A stretch of 8,705 nucleotides of DNA from Sphingomonadales bacterium (GTDB lineage Bacteria > Pseudomonadota > Alphaproteobacteria > Sphingomonadales > Sphingomonadaceae). The notes under the pieces were generated by a model. It did not search any database. It was not told where the DNA came from and saw only the letters and a list, made by a program, of their open reading frames with translations. Of this stretch, positions 1 to 5,890 are shown in pieces; position 1 is the first letter of the stretch; each line of letters opens with the position of its first letter. The stretch is taken from assembly GCA_017304125.1 (NCBI GenBank), contig JAFKLV010000047.1:1-8705 (forward strand), read 5' to 3'. Position numbers and translations under genes: made by a program.

Positions 1-771
1 CAGCGCCGCGGCATAGGCCACGCCTTCATCATGCAGCGGATCGTTGCCCGCGACGACGATCGTGGCCGGGGCGAGCGAAGCGGCAACAGGCGTCAGCGCC
101 GGCGAGGCGCGCGGATCGAGCCGCGCGTCGCCGGGCGCATATTGATCCCAATACCAGCGCATCTGCGCCGGCGAGAGGAAGCCGGGGGCCTCGACCGCAA
201 AGGATGCGGTCGCGCAACGCCCGTCGAGCACCGGATAGAAGAGCAGTTGATGCGCCGGGGCTTCGTCGGTGCCGGCCAGGATCTGCGCCACCGCGGCCGC
301 CAGATTGCCCCCGGCGCTGTCCCCGGTCACCGCATAATGCGTAGCGTCGACGCCGAGCGCATCGGCATTGGCGCGCGCCCAGCGCACCGCCGCCAGCGCA
401 TCGTCGATCGCCGCCGGGAAGGGATGTTCGGGCGCCAGCCGGTAATCGACCGACAGCACTGCGCAATCGGCATCGCGCGCCAATCCGCGCGCCAGCCGGT
501 CGTGCGTGTCGAGCGTGCCATGCACCCAGCCGCCGCCGTGGAACAGCACGGCCAGCGGCAGGCGCCCCTCGACGGGGCGATAGAGCCGCCCGCGTAGCGC
601 GCGCGCCGGGGTGGCGATCGTCACGTCGCGCACTTCGGCGATCTCGACCGGCGGCGTGGGGAGCGGGGCATCGAGCATCATGCGCATCGCCCCGGCCTCG
701 AACGGGTCCGGCAGGCTGAAACCGCTTTCGGCCATGGCCCGCATCAGGCCTTCGATATGCGGATCGAGCAT
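1..771 (-). CDS. Alpha/beta hydrolase, hormone-sensitive lipase (HSL, GDxG) family esterase; C-terminus cut by window edge
   Basis: Probably a cytoplasmic carboxylesterase or lipase acting on short acyl esters; the substrate cannot be told from sequence. The 257 visible residues show the family hallmarks in order: oxyanion-hole motif HGGGW at 78-82, YRLAPEHPFPAA at 110-121, nucleophile elbow GDSAGG at 150-155 (Ser152), and the acid-residue motif NDPLHDEG at 243-250 (Asp244 the likely catalytic Asp). The catalytic His and roughly the last 50 residues should lie beyond base 1, given a usual family length near 310. No signal peptide is visible. The ATG at 771 is preceded by GAGGA with a 6-nt spacer, and the N-terminus (MLDPHIEGLMRAMAESG) fits this family. 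It diverges from the C-C hydrolase at 920 across a shared 148-bp promoter region, which suggests joint control. The family call is secure; the role in a catabolic pathway is inference. Confidence 0.93.
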   Translation of the reverse strand, partial: MLDPHIEGLMRAMAESGFSLPDPFEAGAMRMMLDAPLPTPPVEIAEVRDVTIATPARALRGRLYRPVEGRLPLAVLFHGGGWVHGTLDTHDRLARGLARDADCAVLSVDYRLAPEHPFPAAIDDALAAVRWARANADALGVDATHYAVTGDSAGGNLAAAVAQILAGTDEAPAHQLLFYPVLDGRCATASFAVEAPGFLSPAQMRWYWDQYAPGDARLDPRASPALTPVAASLAPATIVVAGNDPLHDEGVAYAAAL

Positions 772-796
772 GTGTTGTCCTCGCCAGTCGGATAAT

Positions 797-813
797 CGAT
801 TTCGCGAAAATCG
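797..813. promoter_or_regulatory. Candidate operator: CGATTT / AAATCG inverted repeat around TTTCGCGAAA
   Basis: A perfect 10-bp palindrome TTTCGCGAAA at 800-809 is extended by CGA (797-799) and TCG (811-813), offset by one base. It lies 26-42 bases upstream of the esterase start codon, where a repressor site for the minus-strand gene would be expected. No regulator gene of a matching type is visible in the window apart from the ModE-like protein. Assignment as an operator is inference from symmetry and place only. Confidence 0.3.
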
Positions 814-827
814 CTGCCAACTGATAC

Positions 828-872
828 GCAAATAGTCAATGGCGCATAAGTTATATGCCAATTTGCATTGAC
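828..872. promoter_or_regulatory. Candidate operator cluster: nested inverted repeats
   Basis: The core is GGCGCATAAGTTATATGCC at 841-859, a 19-bp dyad centred on base 850 with two mismatched pairs per arm. Around it lie GTCAATG (835-841) paired with CATTGAC (866-872), and GCAAAT (828-833) paired with ATTTGC (861-866). The three dyads have different centres (850, 853.5 and 847), so they may represent overlapping sites or alternative arms. The block sits about midway between the two divergent starts, as expected for a shared regulator site. The binding protein is unknown. Confidence 0.4.
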
Positions 873-919
873 GTTGGCGCGTAGATCGTCCTTCTTTCGC
901 CGGACAGCAGGAGCAGCGC

Positions 920-1777
920 ATGACCGATCTCAGCTTCGAAGCGACGAGCCGCTTCCTCGATAGCGACAAGGGCCGATTGCACTATCATGAGGCGGGATCG
1001 GGGCCCGCCTTGCTGTTGCTCCACGGCTCAGGCCCCGGCGTGACCGGCTGGGCCAATTTTTCGGGCAATCTCGCATTATTCTCGCAGCATTTCCGCACGA
1101 TCATCCTTGATGCGCCGGGCTATGGGGGAAGCGACGCGCGCGAGGGCGATCCGGTCGGCGTGGCGCGTGAGGCGGTGCTGGCGCTGCTCGACGGGCTGGG
1201 GATCGATCGCGCGCATATCATCGGCAACAGCTATGGCGGCATCGTCGGCGGCCACCTCGCCGCCGCGCACCCGGAGCGGGTGCTGCGTTATGTCACGATC
1301 GGCGGGATCGGCTTCAACATCACTTCCACTTTTCCCAATGAGGGGCTGACGCGGCTGGTCGACTTCATCGAACAGCCGACGCGCGAGAATCTCGTCGCCT
1401 GGCTGCATTCGATGGTGTTCGACACAAGGATCATCACCGATGAACTGATCGATATGCGCTACAAAGCGGCGCTCGATCCGGTGACGATGGCGAGCAGCCG
1501 CAAGATGTACACGCGCGATGCGCTCCAGTTCATCGCCAAGGCGATCCGCGGCCCCGATGCGGCGCAACGGATCGACTATCTCGCGCGCATCATTGCGCCG
1601 ACGCTGATCGCCTGGGGACGGGACGATAAGGTCAGCCCGCTGGACGGTGCGCTGCTGCCGATGCGGCTGGTGCCGCATGCCGAATTGCACGTCTTTCCGA
1701 ATTGCGGGCATTGGGCGATGATCGAGTGCAAGGATCGCTTCGAGAGTGTCGCGCTCGATTTCCTGCTGGCGCGATAG
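920..1777 (+). CDS. Alpha/beta hydrolase, meta-cleavage product (C-C bond) hydrolase type (BphD/MhpC/HsaD-like)
   Basis: Likely a cytoplasmic hydrolase that splits a carbon-carbon bond in a vinylogous 1,5-diketone made by extradiol ring cleavage of an aromatic compound. The 285 residues match the usual length (about 285). Visible motifs: HGSGPG at 35-40 (oxyanion hole), nucleophile elbow GNSYGG at 102-107 (Ser104), WGRDD at 232-236 (Asp236) and CGHW at 262-265 (His264). The Asp-to-His spacing of 28 equals that of BphD as I remember it (Asp237, His265). Arg180 in MRYKAA lies where BphD has its substrate-binding Arg190 (by-eye alignment). The elbow has Tyr where BphD and MhpC have Met. The start is supported by AGGAG with a 6-nt spacer. 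No dioxygenase, hydratase or aldolase of a meta pathway is in the window, so the substrate is open and a plain esterase of the same fold is possible. Confidence 0.85.
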   Translation: MTDLSFEATSRFLDSDKGRLHYHEAGSGPALLLLHGSGPGVTGWANFSGNLALFSQHFRTIILDAPGYGGSDAREGDPVGVAREAVLALLDGLGIDRAHIIGNSYGGIVGGHLAAAHPERVLRYVTIGGIGFNITSTFPNEGLTRLVDFIEQPTRENLVAWLHSMVFDTRIITDELIDMRYKAALDPVTMASSRKMYTRDALQFIAKAIRGPDAAQRIDYLARIIAPTLIAWGRDDKVSPLDGALLPMRLVPHAELHVFPNCGHWAMIECKDRFESVALDFLLAR

Positions 1778-1841
1778 CGGGTTGCTCGACAAACCGGATG
1801 CGCCGCTTCAACATTGCCGGCACTCAACGGGCCGGTGTGAC

Positions 1842-2276
1842 GTGGAACAGCCTAAACCATTCAAAGTGAAAGTGCAGTTGCTGTGCGGCGGCGAGATCGC
1901 CTTCGGGCCGGGCAAGGCGGATCTGCTCGAGACGATCGCGCGCGAAGGGTCGATCTCGGGCGCCGGGCGGGCGCTTGGCATCAGCTATCGGCGGACGTGG
2001 CAATTGGTCGATATGATGAACCGCTGCTGGGCCGAGCGGCTGGTCGAAACGCTCCACGGCGGCGGGCGCGAGCGCGGCGCGCGGGTGACGCCGTTCGGCG
2101 AAAGCGTCCTTGCACACTATCGCGCGACGGAAGCGCGGCTTGCCGCGGATGCGGCGGCTAGCCTCGCCGTGCTGCTGCGCGATCTGCGTCCCGCGCCGCT
2201 GCCGGCGAAAGCGGGCGCGGACAGCCCGGCGGCGGAAGCGACAGGCGCGGATCGCGCAGGAAAGCGGCGTCGGTAA
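1842..2276 (+). CDS. ModE-like N-terminal-domain winged-helix transcriptional regulator
   Basis: A 144-residue DNA-binding protein resembling the N-terminal domain of ModE (LysR-type winged helix). Residues 8-32 carry the KVKVQLLCGGEIAFGPGKADLL-type strand-turn start; 33-60 hold the helix-turn-helix (REGSISGAGRALGISYRRTW); a wing follows at 66-83 (RLVETLHGGG, RVTP). There is no C-terminal molybdate-binding (TOBE) domain, so metal sensing cannot be assumed. Start: GTG at 1842 gives the normal family N-terminus; the frame is open further upstream (TTG 1782, ATG 1746, the latter inside the hydrolase gene), but that part looks non-coding. The ribosome site is weak, and 64 bases separate it from the hydrolase stop, so cotranscription is possible. 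The last ~26 residues are Ala/Arg-rich, exceed the usual ~115-residue length as I recall it, and lie antisense to the peroxidase gene. No mod transport genes are seen, so its target is unknown. Confidence 0.8.
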   Translation: MEQPKPFKVKVQLLCGGEIAFGPGKADLLETIAREGSISGAGRALGISYRRTWQLVDMMNRCWAERLVETLHGGGRERGARVTPFGESVLAHYRATEARLAADAAASLAVLLRDLRPAPLPAKAGADSPAAEATGADRAGKRRR

Positions 2277-3159
2277 GCCCGGTCAGAAAATCGGTCAGCG
2301 CGGCGATCGTCGCATCGTCCAGCCCGCGCGCGGCATCGTGGCGACGGATCGCATCGCCGAGCGTCGCGGCGCTGCCGTCGTGGAGATAGGGCGCCGAGAC
2401 CGCGACATTGCGCAGCGCGGGGGTCTTGAACCGGCCATTGTCCACCGCGCGCCCGGTGACTTCGGCCAGCCCGCGATCGCGCGCGCCGGCGACCGGCGGG
2501 GCGATGGCGTGGAAGCGATCGTCGGTCAGATCCGCGCCCGAATGGCAGGCGGCGCAGCCGTGCGTCGCGAAGGCGCGTAGCCCGGCACGTTGCGGCGCGG
2601 ACAAGGCGTCCTGCTGCCCGGCGCGATAACGATCATAAGCCGCGCCGCGCGAGATCATCGTGCGCTGGAAGGCGGCGAGCGCGGTGACGACATGCGCGGT
2701 ATCGATCGCGCCGCTTTCGGGAAAGGCGGCGCGGAATTGCGCGCGATAACAGGCATCGCCGCCGAGCCTTTTGCCGATCTCCGCCTCATGCCGCTTCATG
2801 CCCATTTCGACCGGATGCTCGCCGAACAGCGGGACTGCGGCCTGCGCCTCCAGCGTGCGGATGCGCGGATCGCCCCAGGTCAGCGCATTGCGCGCGGCGA
2901 CATTGGCCAGCCCGGGCACGTTGCGCCGCCCGGCCTCGCCGGTGACGCCGGGGTGGGTCGCATTGCCGTCGGTAAATCCGCGGCGCTGCTCGTGGCAGGT
3001 GGCGCAGGCCATCGTCCCGTCGACCGACAGATCGGCGTCGTAGAACAGCCGCCGGCCCAGCTCGACCTTCGCCGCGGCCACCGCATCGTCGCGCGTCGCC
3101 GCCACGGCGATCGCGCTCGCGGCGAGCGCCGTGGCGGTCAGGAAGAGGCGAAGCGGCAC
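2158..3159 (-). CDS. Di-heme cytochrome c peroxidase family protein, MbnH/MauG-like
   Basis: A periplasmic enzyme with two c-type hemes; relatives reduce peroxide or, as MauG and MbnH, use high-valent iron to oxidise residues of a partner protein. Residues 1-21 form a Sec signal peptide (likely cut after AVA, 20/21). Heme sites are CATCH at 52-56 and CAACH at 202-206. Trp95, 43 residues after the first heme Cys, matches the spacing of the inter-heme Trp. The stretch TLEAQAAVPLFGEHPVEMG (102-120), with Gln106 and active-site Glu118, is the form I associate with MbnH. RFKTPALRNV and APYLHDGS follow at 243-263. His274 falls near where classical peroxidases have an axial Met (by-eye). Start: GTG at 3159, 7 nt after the upstream gene's stop, so probably translationally coupled. 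The C-terminus runs about 16 residues past the expected end and overlaps the ModE-like gene. MbnP, the usual partner of MbnH, is not in the window. Confidence 0.9.
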   Translation of the reverse strand: MPLRLFLTATALAASAIAVAATRDDAVAAAKVELGRRLFYDADLSVDGTMACATCHEQRRGFTDGNATHPGVTGEAGRRNVPGLANVAARNALTWGDPRIRTLEAQAAVPLFGEHPVEMGMKRHEAEIGKRLGGDACYRAQFRAAFPESGAIDTAHVVTALAAFQRTMISRGAAYDRYRAGQQDALSAPQRAGLRAFATHGCAACHSGADLTDDRFHAIAPPVAGARDRGLAEVTGRAVDNGRFKTPALRNVAVSAPYLHDGSAATLGDAIRRHDAARGLDDATIAALTDFLTGLTDAAFLRDPRLSLPPPGCPRPLSPAAARDADRAAARRG

Positions 3160-3166
3160 GGCAGGA

Positions 3167-3709
3167 TCAGGGCAAGGGCGCGATCAGCACCGGCAGTTCG
3201 GCCGCCGCATTGGCCGAGACCTGCAGCACATAATCGCCCGGCTCAAGCGAGAAATCGACCATCTTGCGGATCGTCGAACAGGCCGGCCCGTGGCCGTGCG
3301 CGGTCGATACCAGCGCCTTGCCGTCACGCACCACATCGATCCACGCGCCCGAGCCGAGCGCGACGCGATAGCTGCCGGCGCGGGTGATCGTGAAGGCGAG
3401 CAGCCCGCCGTGGCTCACGCTGCCGCCGGGCTTTTCCGGCTGGAGCGGATAATGGACCGAGCGGGTCGGCAGCAGCGTCACCGTCGCCGCCTTGCCGGGC
3501 ACCAGCGCGGCGCGCGCCAGCCCGGCCGGGTCGGCTGCAGCAGCAAGCGGCGCGGGGGTGGCCCAGCCTGCCAGCGCGGCGGGCAGGGCGGGTTTCGCAT
3601 CGGCCGGGCAGGCGGCGGGCGTCTCGCCCGCGGTTTGCGCTAGTGCCGCGGGCGCGGCGATCATCGCAAATACAACTAACAATATTCTGTGCGCTCGCTG
3701 CCGATTCAT
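3167..3709 (-). CDS. Small secreted protein of unknown function, paired with MbnH-like di-heme enzyme
   Basis: I do not recognise an established function. The 180 residues begin with a Sec signal peptide (cleavage likely after ALA at 22-24), so the mature protein of about 156 residues is periplasmic. An Ala/Pro-rich segment with Cys34 and Trp49 leads into a beta-rich C-terminal half. The most motif-like part is GAWIDVVRDG (121-130) followed by AHGHGPACSTIRKMVDF (137-153). His86, His100, His138, His140, Cys34 and Cys144 are possible metal or disulfide residues. I weakly recall that similar short sphingomonad proteins carry an automatic homogentisate 1,2-dioxygenase label; nothing here (length, no cupin motifs, export signal) supports that. 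ATG at 3709 is preceded by AGGGGG. It is the first gene of a two-gene operon with the di-heme enzyme and diverges from the TonB receptor. A role as partner, substrate or metal carrier is inference. Confidence 0.8.
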   Translation of the reverse strand: MNRQRAHRILLVVFAMIAAPAALAQTAGETPAACPADAKPALPAALAGWATPAPLAAAADPAGLARAALVPGKAATVTLLPTRSVHYPLQPEKPGGSVSHGGLLAFTITRAGSYRVALGSGAWIDVVRDGKALVSTAHGHGPACSTIRKMVDFSLEPGDYVLQVSANAAAELPVLIAPLP

Positions 3710-3805
3710 CTTTGCCCCCTGTCAAATCCGATCTCTATATCTTGCTATATACAGAGCTGGGATCGCGGTCTATGCGCGCCGGCGAACCGATGAGGGGGGA
3801 ATGCG
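3710..3805. promoter_or_regulatory. Divergent promoter region between secreted protein/di-heme operon and TonB receptor
   Basis: A 96-bp gap with an AT-rich block at 3731-3751 in a GC-rich setting. CTATAT occurs at 3735-3740 and again at 3745-3750, a direct repeat with a 10-bp (one helical turn) period. The ends CTCT (3733-3736) and AGAG (3753-3756) make the block loosely symmetric. TATATA-like hexamers could serve as -10 boxes on either strand, but no convincing -35 partner was seen. Ribosome sites are AGGGGG for the minus-strand gene and GAGGGGGGA (3792-3800) for the receptor. I saw no Fur-box-like 19-bp palindrome. Confidence 0.5.
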
Positions 3806-5881
3806 ATGCGAACGATTGTGGCCGGGCTGCTGGTGTCGAGCGCAATCGCCATCGCGTCGCCCGTGCTGGCGCAGACCCAGACCCAGACCCAGACGCAGGA
3901 CAATGACGCGACGTTCGGTCTCGGCCAGATCGTCGTCACTGCGCCCAAGGTGGAGGGCGTGGCGATCGGCGGCGATACCTTGTCGTCCGATGCGATCTTC
4001 GCGTTCGACCGGCAGCGGCTCGACGATGCGGTGAACCTCATCCCCGGGGTCAATTCGTCCAACACCGGCGGATCGCGCAACGAGCGGCTGATCCTGGTGC
4101 GCGGGTTCAACCGCTTTCAGGCGCCGCTGTCGATCGACGGCGTGCGCGTATTCCTCCCCGCCGACAACCGGCTCGATTACGGCCGCTTCCTCACCAGTGA
4201 TATCGCCGAGATACAGGTCGCCAAGGGCTATGCCTCGGTGCTCGACGGGCCGGACGGGATGGGCGGCGCGATCAACCTCGTGACGCGCAAGCCGACCCAG
4301 CCGATCGAGGCGCAGGTGCAGGCGACGCTCAACCTCGGCCGCGAGGTCGAATATGCCGGCTATAATGTCGCCGGGCTGATCGGGACGCGGCAGGATAAAT
4401 ATTACGCGCAGGCCAGCTACGCGCGCAATTACACCGATCACTGGGATCTCGCCGGCGGCTTCGTGCCGACGCCAAGCGAGGATGGCGGGCGCCGCGGCCT
4501 TTCGATGGCGCGCGACTGGCGCGTAAACCTCAAGGCCGGGTTCACCCCCAATAGCACCGACGAATATTCGATCAGCTATACCAAGCAGAGCGGGATGAAG
4601 CTCGCCCCGCTCAGCACCACCGATCCGGTCAATATCCAGCGCAACTGGACCTGGCCCTATTGGGACGTCTCCAGCGTCTACTTCCTCTCGACCACGGCCT
4701 TGGGGGAAATGGCGACGCTCAAGACCAGGGTTTTCTACAATCAGTTCGACAATCTGCTCAGCGCGTGGGACGACGCCTCGAACAGCACGCAGACCAAGCC
4801 GCGCGCGTTCAACAGCTTCTATCACGACAAGGCGTGGGGCGGATCGGCGCAGCTCGATCTGCGCCCGCTGCCCGGCGACACGCTGAGCCTCGCGGCTTTC
4901 TACCGCCGCGACAAGCATGTCGAATTCCAGCAGAGCTTCCCGAGCGGCGCGTTCGAGCCGCCGCAGACCTCGATCGAGGACGGCTATAGCATCGCGCTGC
5001 AGAATGTCGCCGAGCTGACGCCCCAGCTGACCTTTACCGCGGGCATCAGCTATGATTGGAAAGATCTGCGTCGCGCGGAAGATTATGCCAATAACGCCTT
5101 CGTCTATTATCCGCTGGTCAATCATTCGGCGCTGAACGGGCAGGGGCGGCTGTCATGGAAGCCGTCGGAAACGACCGAACTCCACGCCAGCATTTCCGAT
5201 CGCACGCGCTTCCCGACCCTGTTCGAGCGGTTCAGCTCGCGCTTCGGCGGCGCGGTGTCCAACGCCAATCTGCGCCCCGAGCGCGCGGTGAATTACGAGA
5301 TCGGCGGATCGCACCGCTTCGGCATCTGGCGTGCCGAGGGCGCGGTCTTCTATTCGCACCTCACCGACGTGATCGTCTCCGAACCGTTCATCTATACGAG
5401 CTGCACCCTCGCGGGGGTCTGCACGCCGAACGCGGTGACCAAGAGCTTTAACCTCGGCCACGGCAATTATTATGGCGCCGAATTGTCGCTGACCGCGCAA
5501 CTGCTCCCCAGCCTCGCGATCGGGGGTAATTACACCTACACGCATCGCGACCTGCGCGATCCCGGCGTGCCGATCTTCCGCCCGACCGACGTGCCGACGC
5601 ACAAGGCGTTCATCTATGCCGATTGGTCGCCGGTCCCGGCGGTGCATGTGCGTCCGAGCGCCGATATCGCGTCCGATCGCTGGACGGTGAACACCGCGGG
5701 CACCGCCTATTTCCGCACCGGCAATTATGTCGACGTCGGGCTTGCCGCCGATTGGGATGTCTCGCGCCGCCTGACAATCGGGGTGGGTGCGCGCAACCTG
5801 CTCGATCAGAATTACCAGCTTGCGGCGGGCTTCCCCGAGCCGGGGCGGAGCTTCTTCGCGCGCGTCGCCGCCCGTTACTGA
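3806..5881 (+). CDS. TonB-dependent outer-membrane receptor
   Basis: A 691-residue energised outer-membrane transporter driven by TonB-ExbB-ExbD. Signal peptide 1-22 (cut after VLA) is followed by a QTQTQTQTQ repeat at 23-31, then a TonB box IVVTA at 42-46. The plug domain spans about 40-163, with LIPGVN (78-83), LVRGFNRF (97-104), SIDGVRVF (109-116) and AKGYASVLDG to GGAINLVTRKP (139-163). The rest is the 22-stranded barrel, with paired Cys533 and Cys539 probably bridged in an outer loop and a C-terminal aromatic Tyr as the Bam signal. No N-terminal signalling domain (FecA type) is present. Start: ATG at 3806 with GAGGGGGGA 5 nt upstream; another ATG at 3801 is out of frame. Divergence from the secreted protein and di-heme operon suggests a shared cargo. 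The cargo cannot be read from sequence; a metal complex is a guess from context. Confidence 0.94.
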   Translation: MRTIVAGLLVSSAIAIASPVLAQTQTQTQTQDNDATFGLGQIVVTAPKVEGVAIGGDTLSSDAIFAFDRQRLDDAVNLIPGVNSSNTGGSRNERLILVRGFNRFQAPLSIDGVRVFLPADNRLDYGRFLTSDIAEIQVAKGYASVLDGPDGMGGAINLVTRKPTQPIEAQVQATLNLGREVEYAGYNVAGLIGTRQDKYYAQASYARNYTDHWDLAGGFVPTPSEDGGRRGLSMARDWRVNLKAGFTPNSTDEYSISYTKQSGMKLAPLSTTDPVNIQRNWTWPYWDVSSVYFLSTTALGEMATLKTRVFYNQFDNLLSAWDDASNSTQTKPRAFNSFYHDKAWGGSAQLDLRPLPGDTLSLAAFYRRDKHVEFQQSFPSGAFEPPQTSIEDGYSIALQNVAELTPQLTFTAGISYDWKDLRRAEDYANNAFVYYPLVNHSALNGQGRLSWKPSETTELHASISDRTRFPTLFERFSSRFGGAVSNANLRPERAVNYEIGGSHRFGIWRAEGAVFYSHLTDVIVSEPFIYTSCTLAGVCTPNAVTKSFNLGHGNYYGAELSLTAQLLPSLAIGGNYTYTHRDLRDPGVPIFRPTDVPTHKAFIYADWSPVPAVHVRPSADIASDRWTVNTAGTAYFRTGNYVDVGLAADWDVSRRLTIGVGARNLLDQNYQLAAGFPEPGRSFFARVAARY
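3872..3898 (+). repeat. Hexanucleotide repeat (CAGACC)n coding for Gln-Thr in the TonB receptor
   Basis: CAGACC occurs three times in a row (3872-3889), followed by CAGACG (3890-3895) and CAG. It encodes QTQTQTQTQ directly after the predicted signal peptide cleavage site and before the TonB box. As the unit is six bases, copy-number change would keep the reading frame and only lengthen or shorten the linker. Confidence 0.9.
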
Positions 5882-5890
5882 TCGGGCGCT

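Larger units (their letters stand above)
772..919. promoter_or_regulatory. Divergent promoter region between esterase and C-C hydrolase genes
   Basis: The 148-bp gap must carry the promoters of both flanking genes. Its centre is AT-rich against a GC-rich background and holds two inverted-repeat elements, listed separately. Ribosome binding sites are visible at both ends: GAGGA (778-782, minus strand) for the esterase and AGGAG (909-913) for the hydrolase. A TTGACG hexamer at 869-874 could be a -35 element for the plus-strand gene, but I see no convincing -10 box at the right spacing. Confidence 0.6.

Noticed and set aside
29..820. 263-codon minus-strand frame overlapping the esterase
   Set aside because: It is a shifted frame of the esterase gene; the frame from 771 carries HGGGW, GDSAGG and the other family motifs, while this one carries none.
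1076..1792. 238-codon minus-strand frame opposite the C-C hydrolase
   Set aside because: Antisense shadow with Arg/Asp/Gln-rich composition and no domain.
1816..1836. Possible terminator hairpin between hydrolase and regulator
   Set aside because: Only a 4-bp CCGG/CCGG pairing with a long loop and no T tract.
1746..1841. Longer start for the ModE-like gene at ATG 1746 (or TTG 1782)
   Set aside because: This would overlap the hydrolase gene and add Cys/Arg-rich residues unlike the family; GTG 1842 gives the expected N-terminus.
2590..3643. Plus-strand open frames opposite the di-heme enzyme and secreted protein
   Set aside because: Arg/Ala/Gly-rich shadow frames; the minus strand shows heme motifs and signal peptides.
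3710..3805. Fur-type iron box for the TonB receptor
   Set aside because: No sequence close to the 19-bp Fur consensus was found by eye in the gap.
3770..5125. 451-codon minus-strand open frame opposite the TonB receptor
   Set aside because: Its protein is rich in Arg, Ala, Gly and Asp with no recognisable domain, and it is the antisense shadow of a clear receptor gene in GC-rich DNA.
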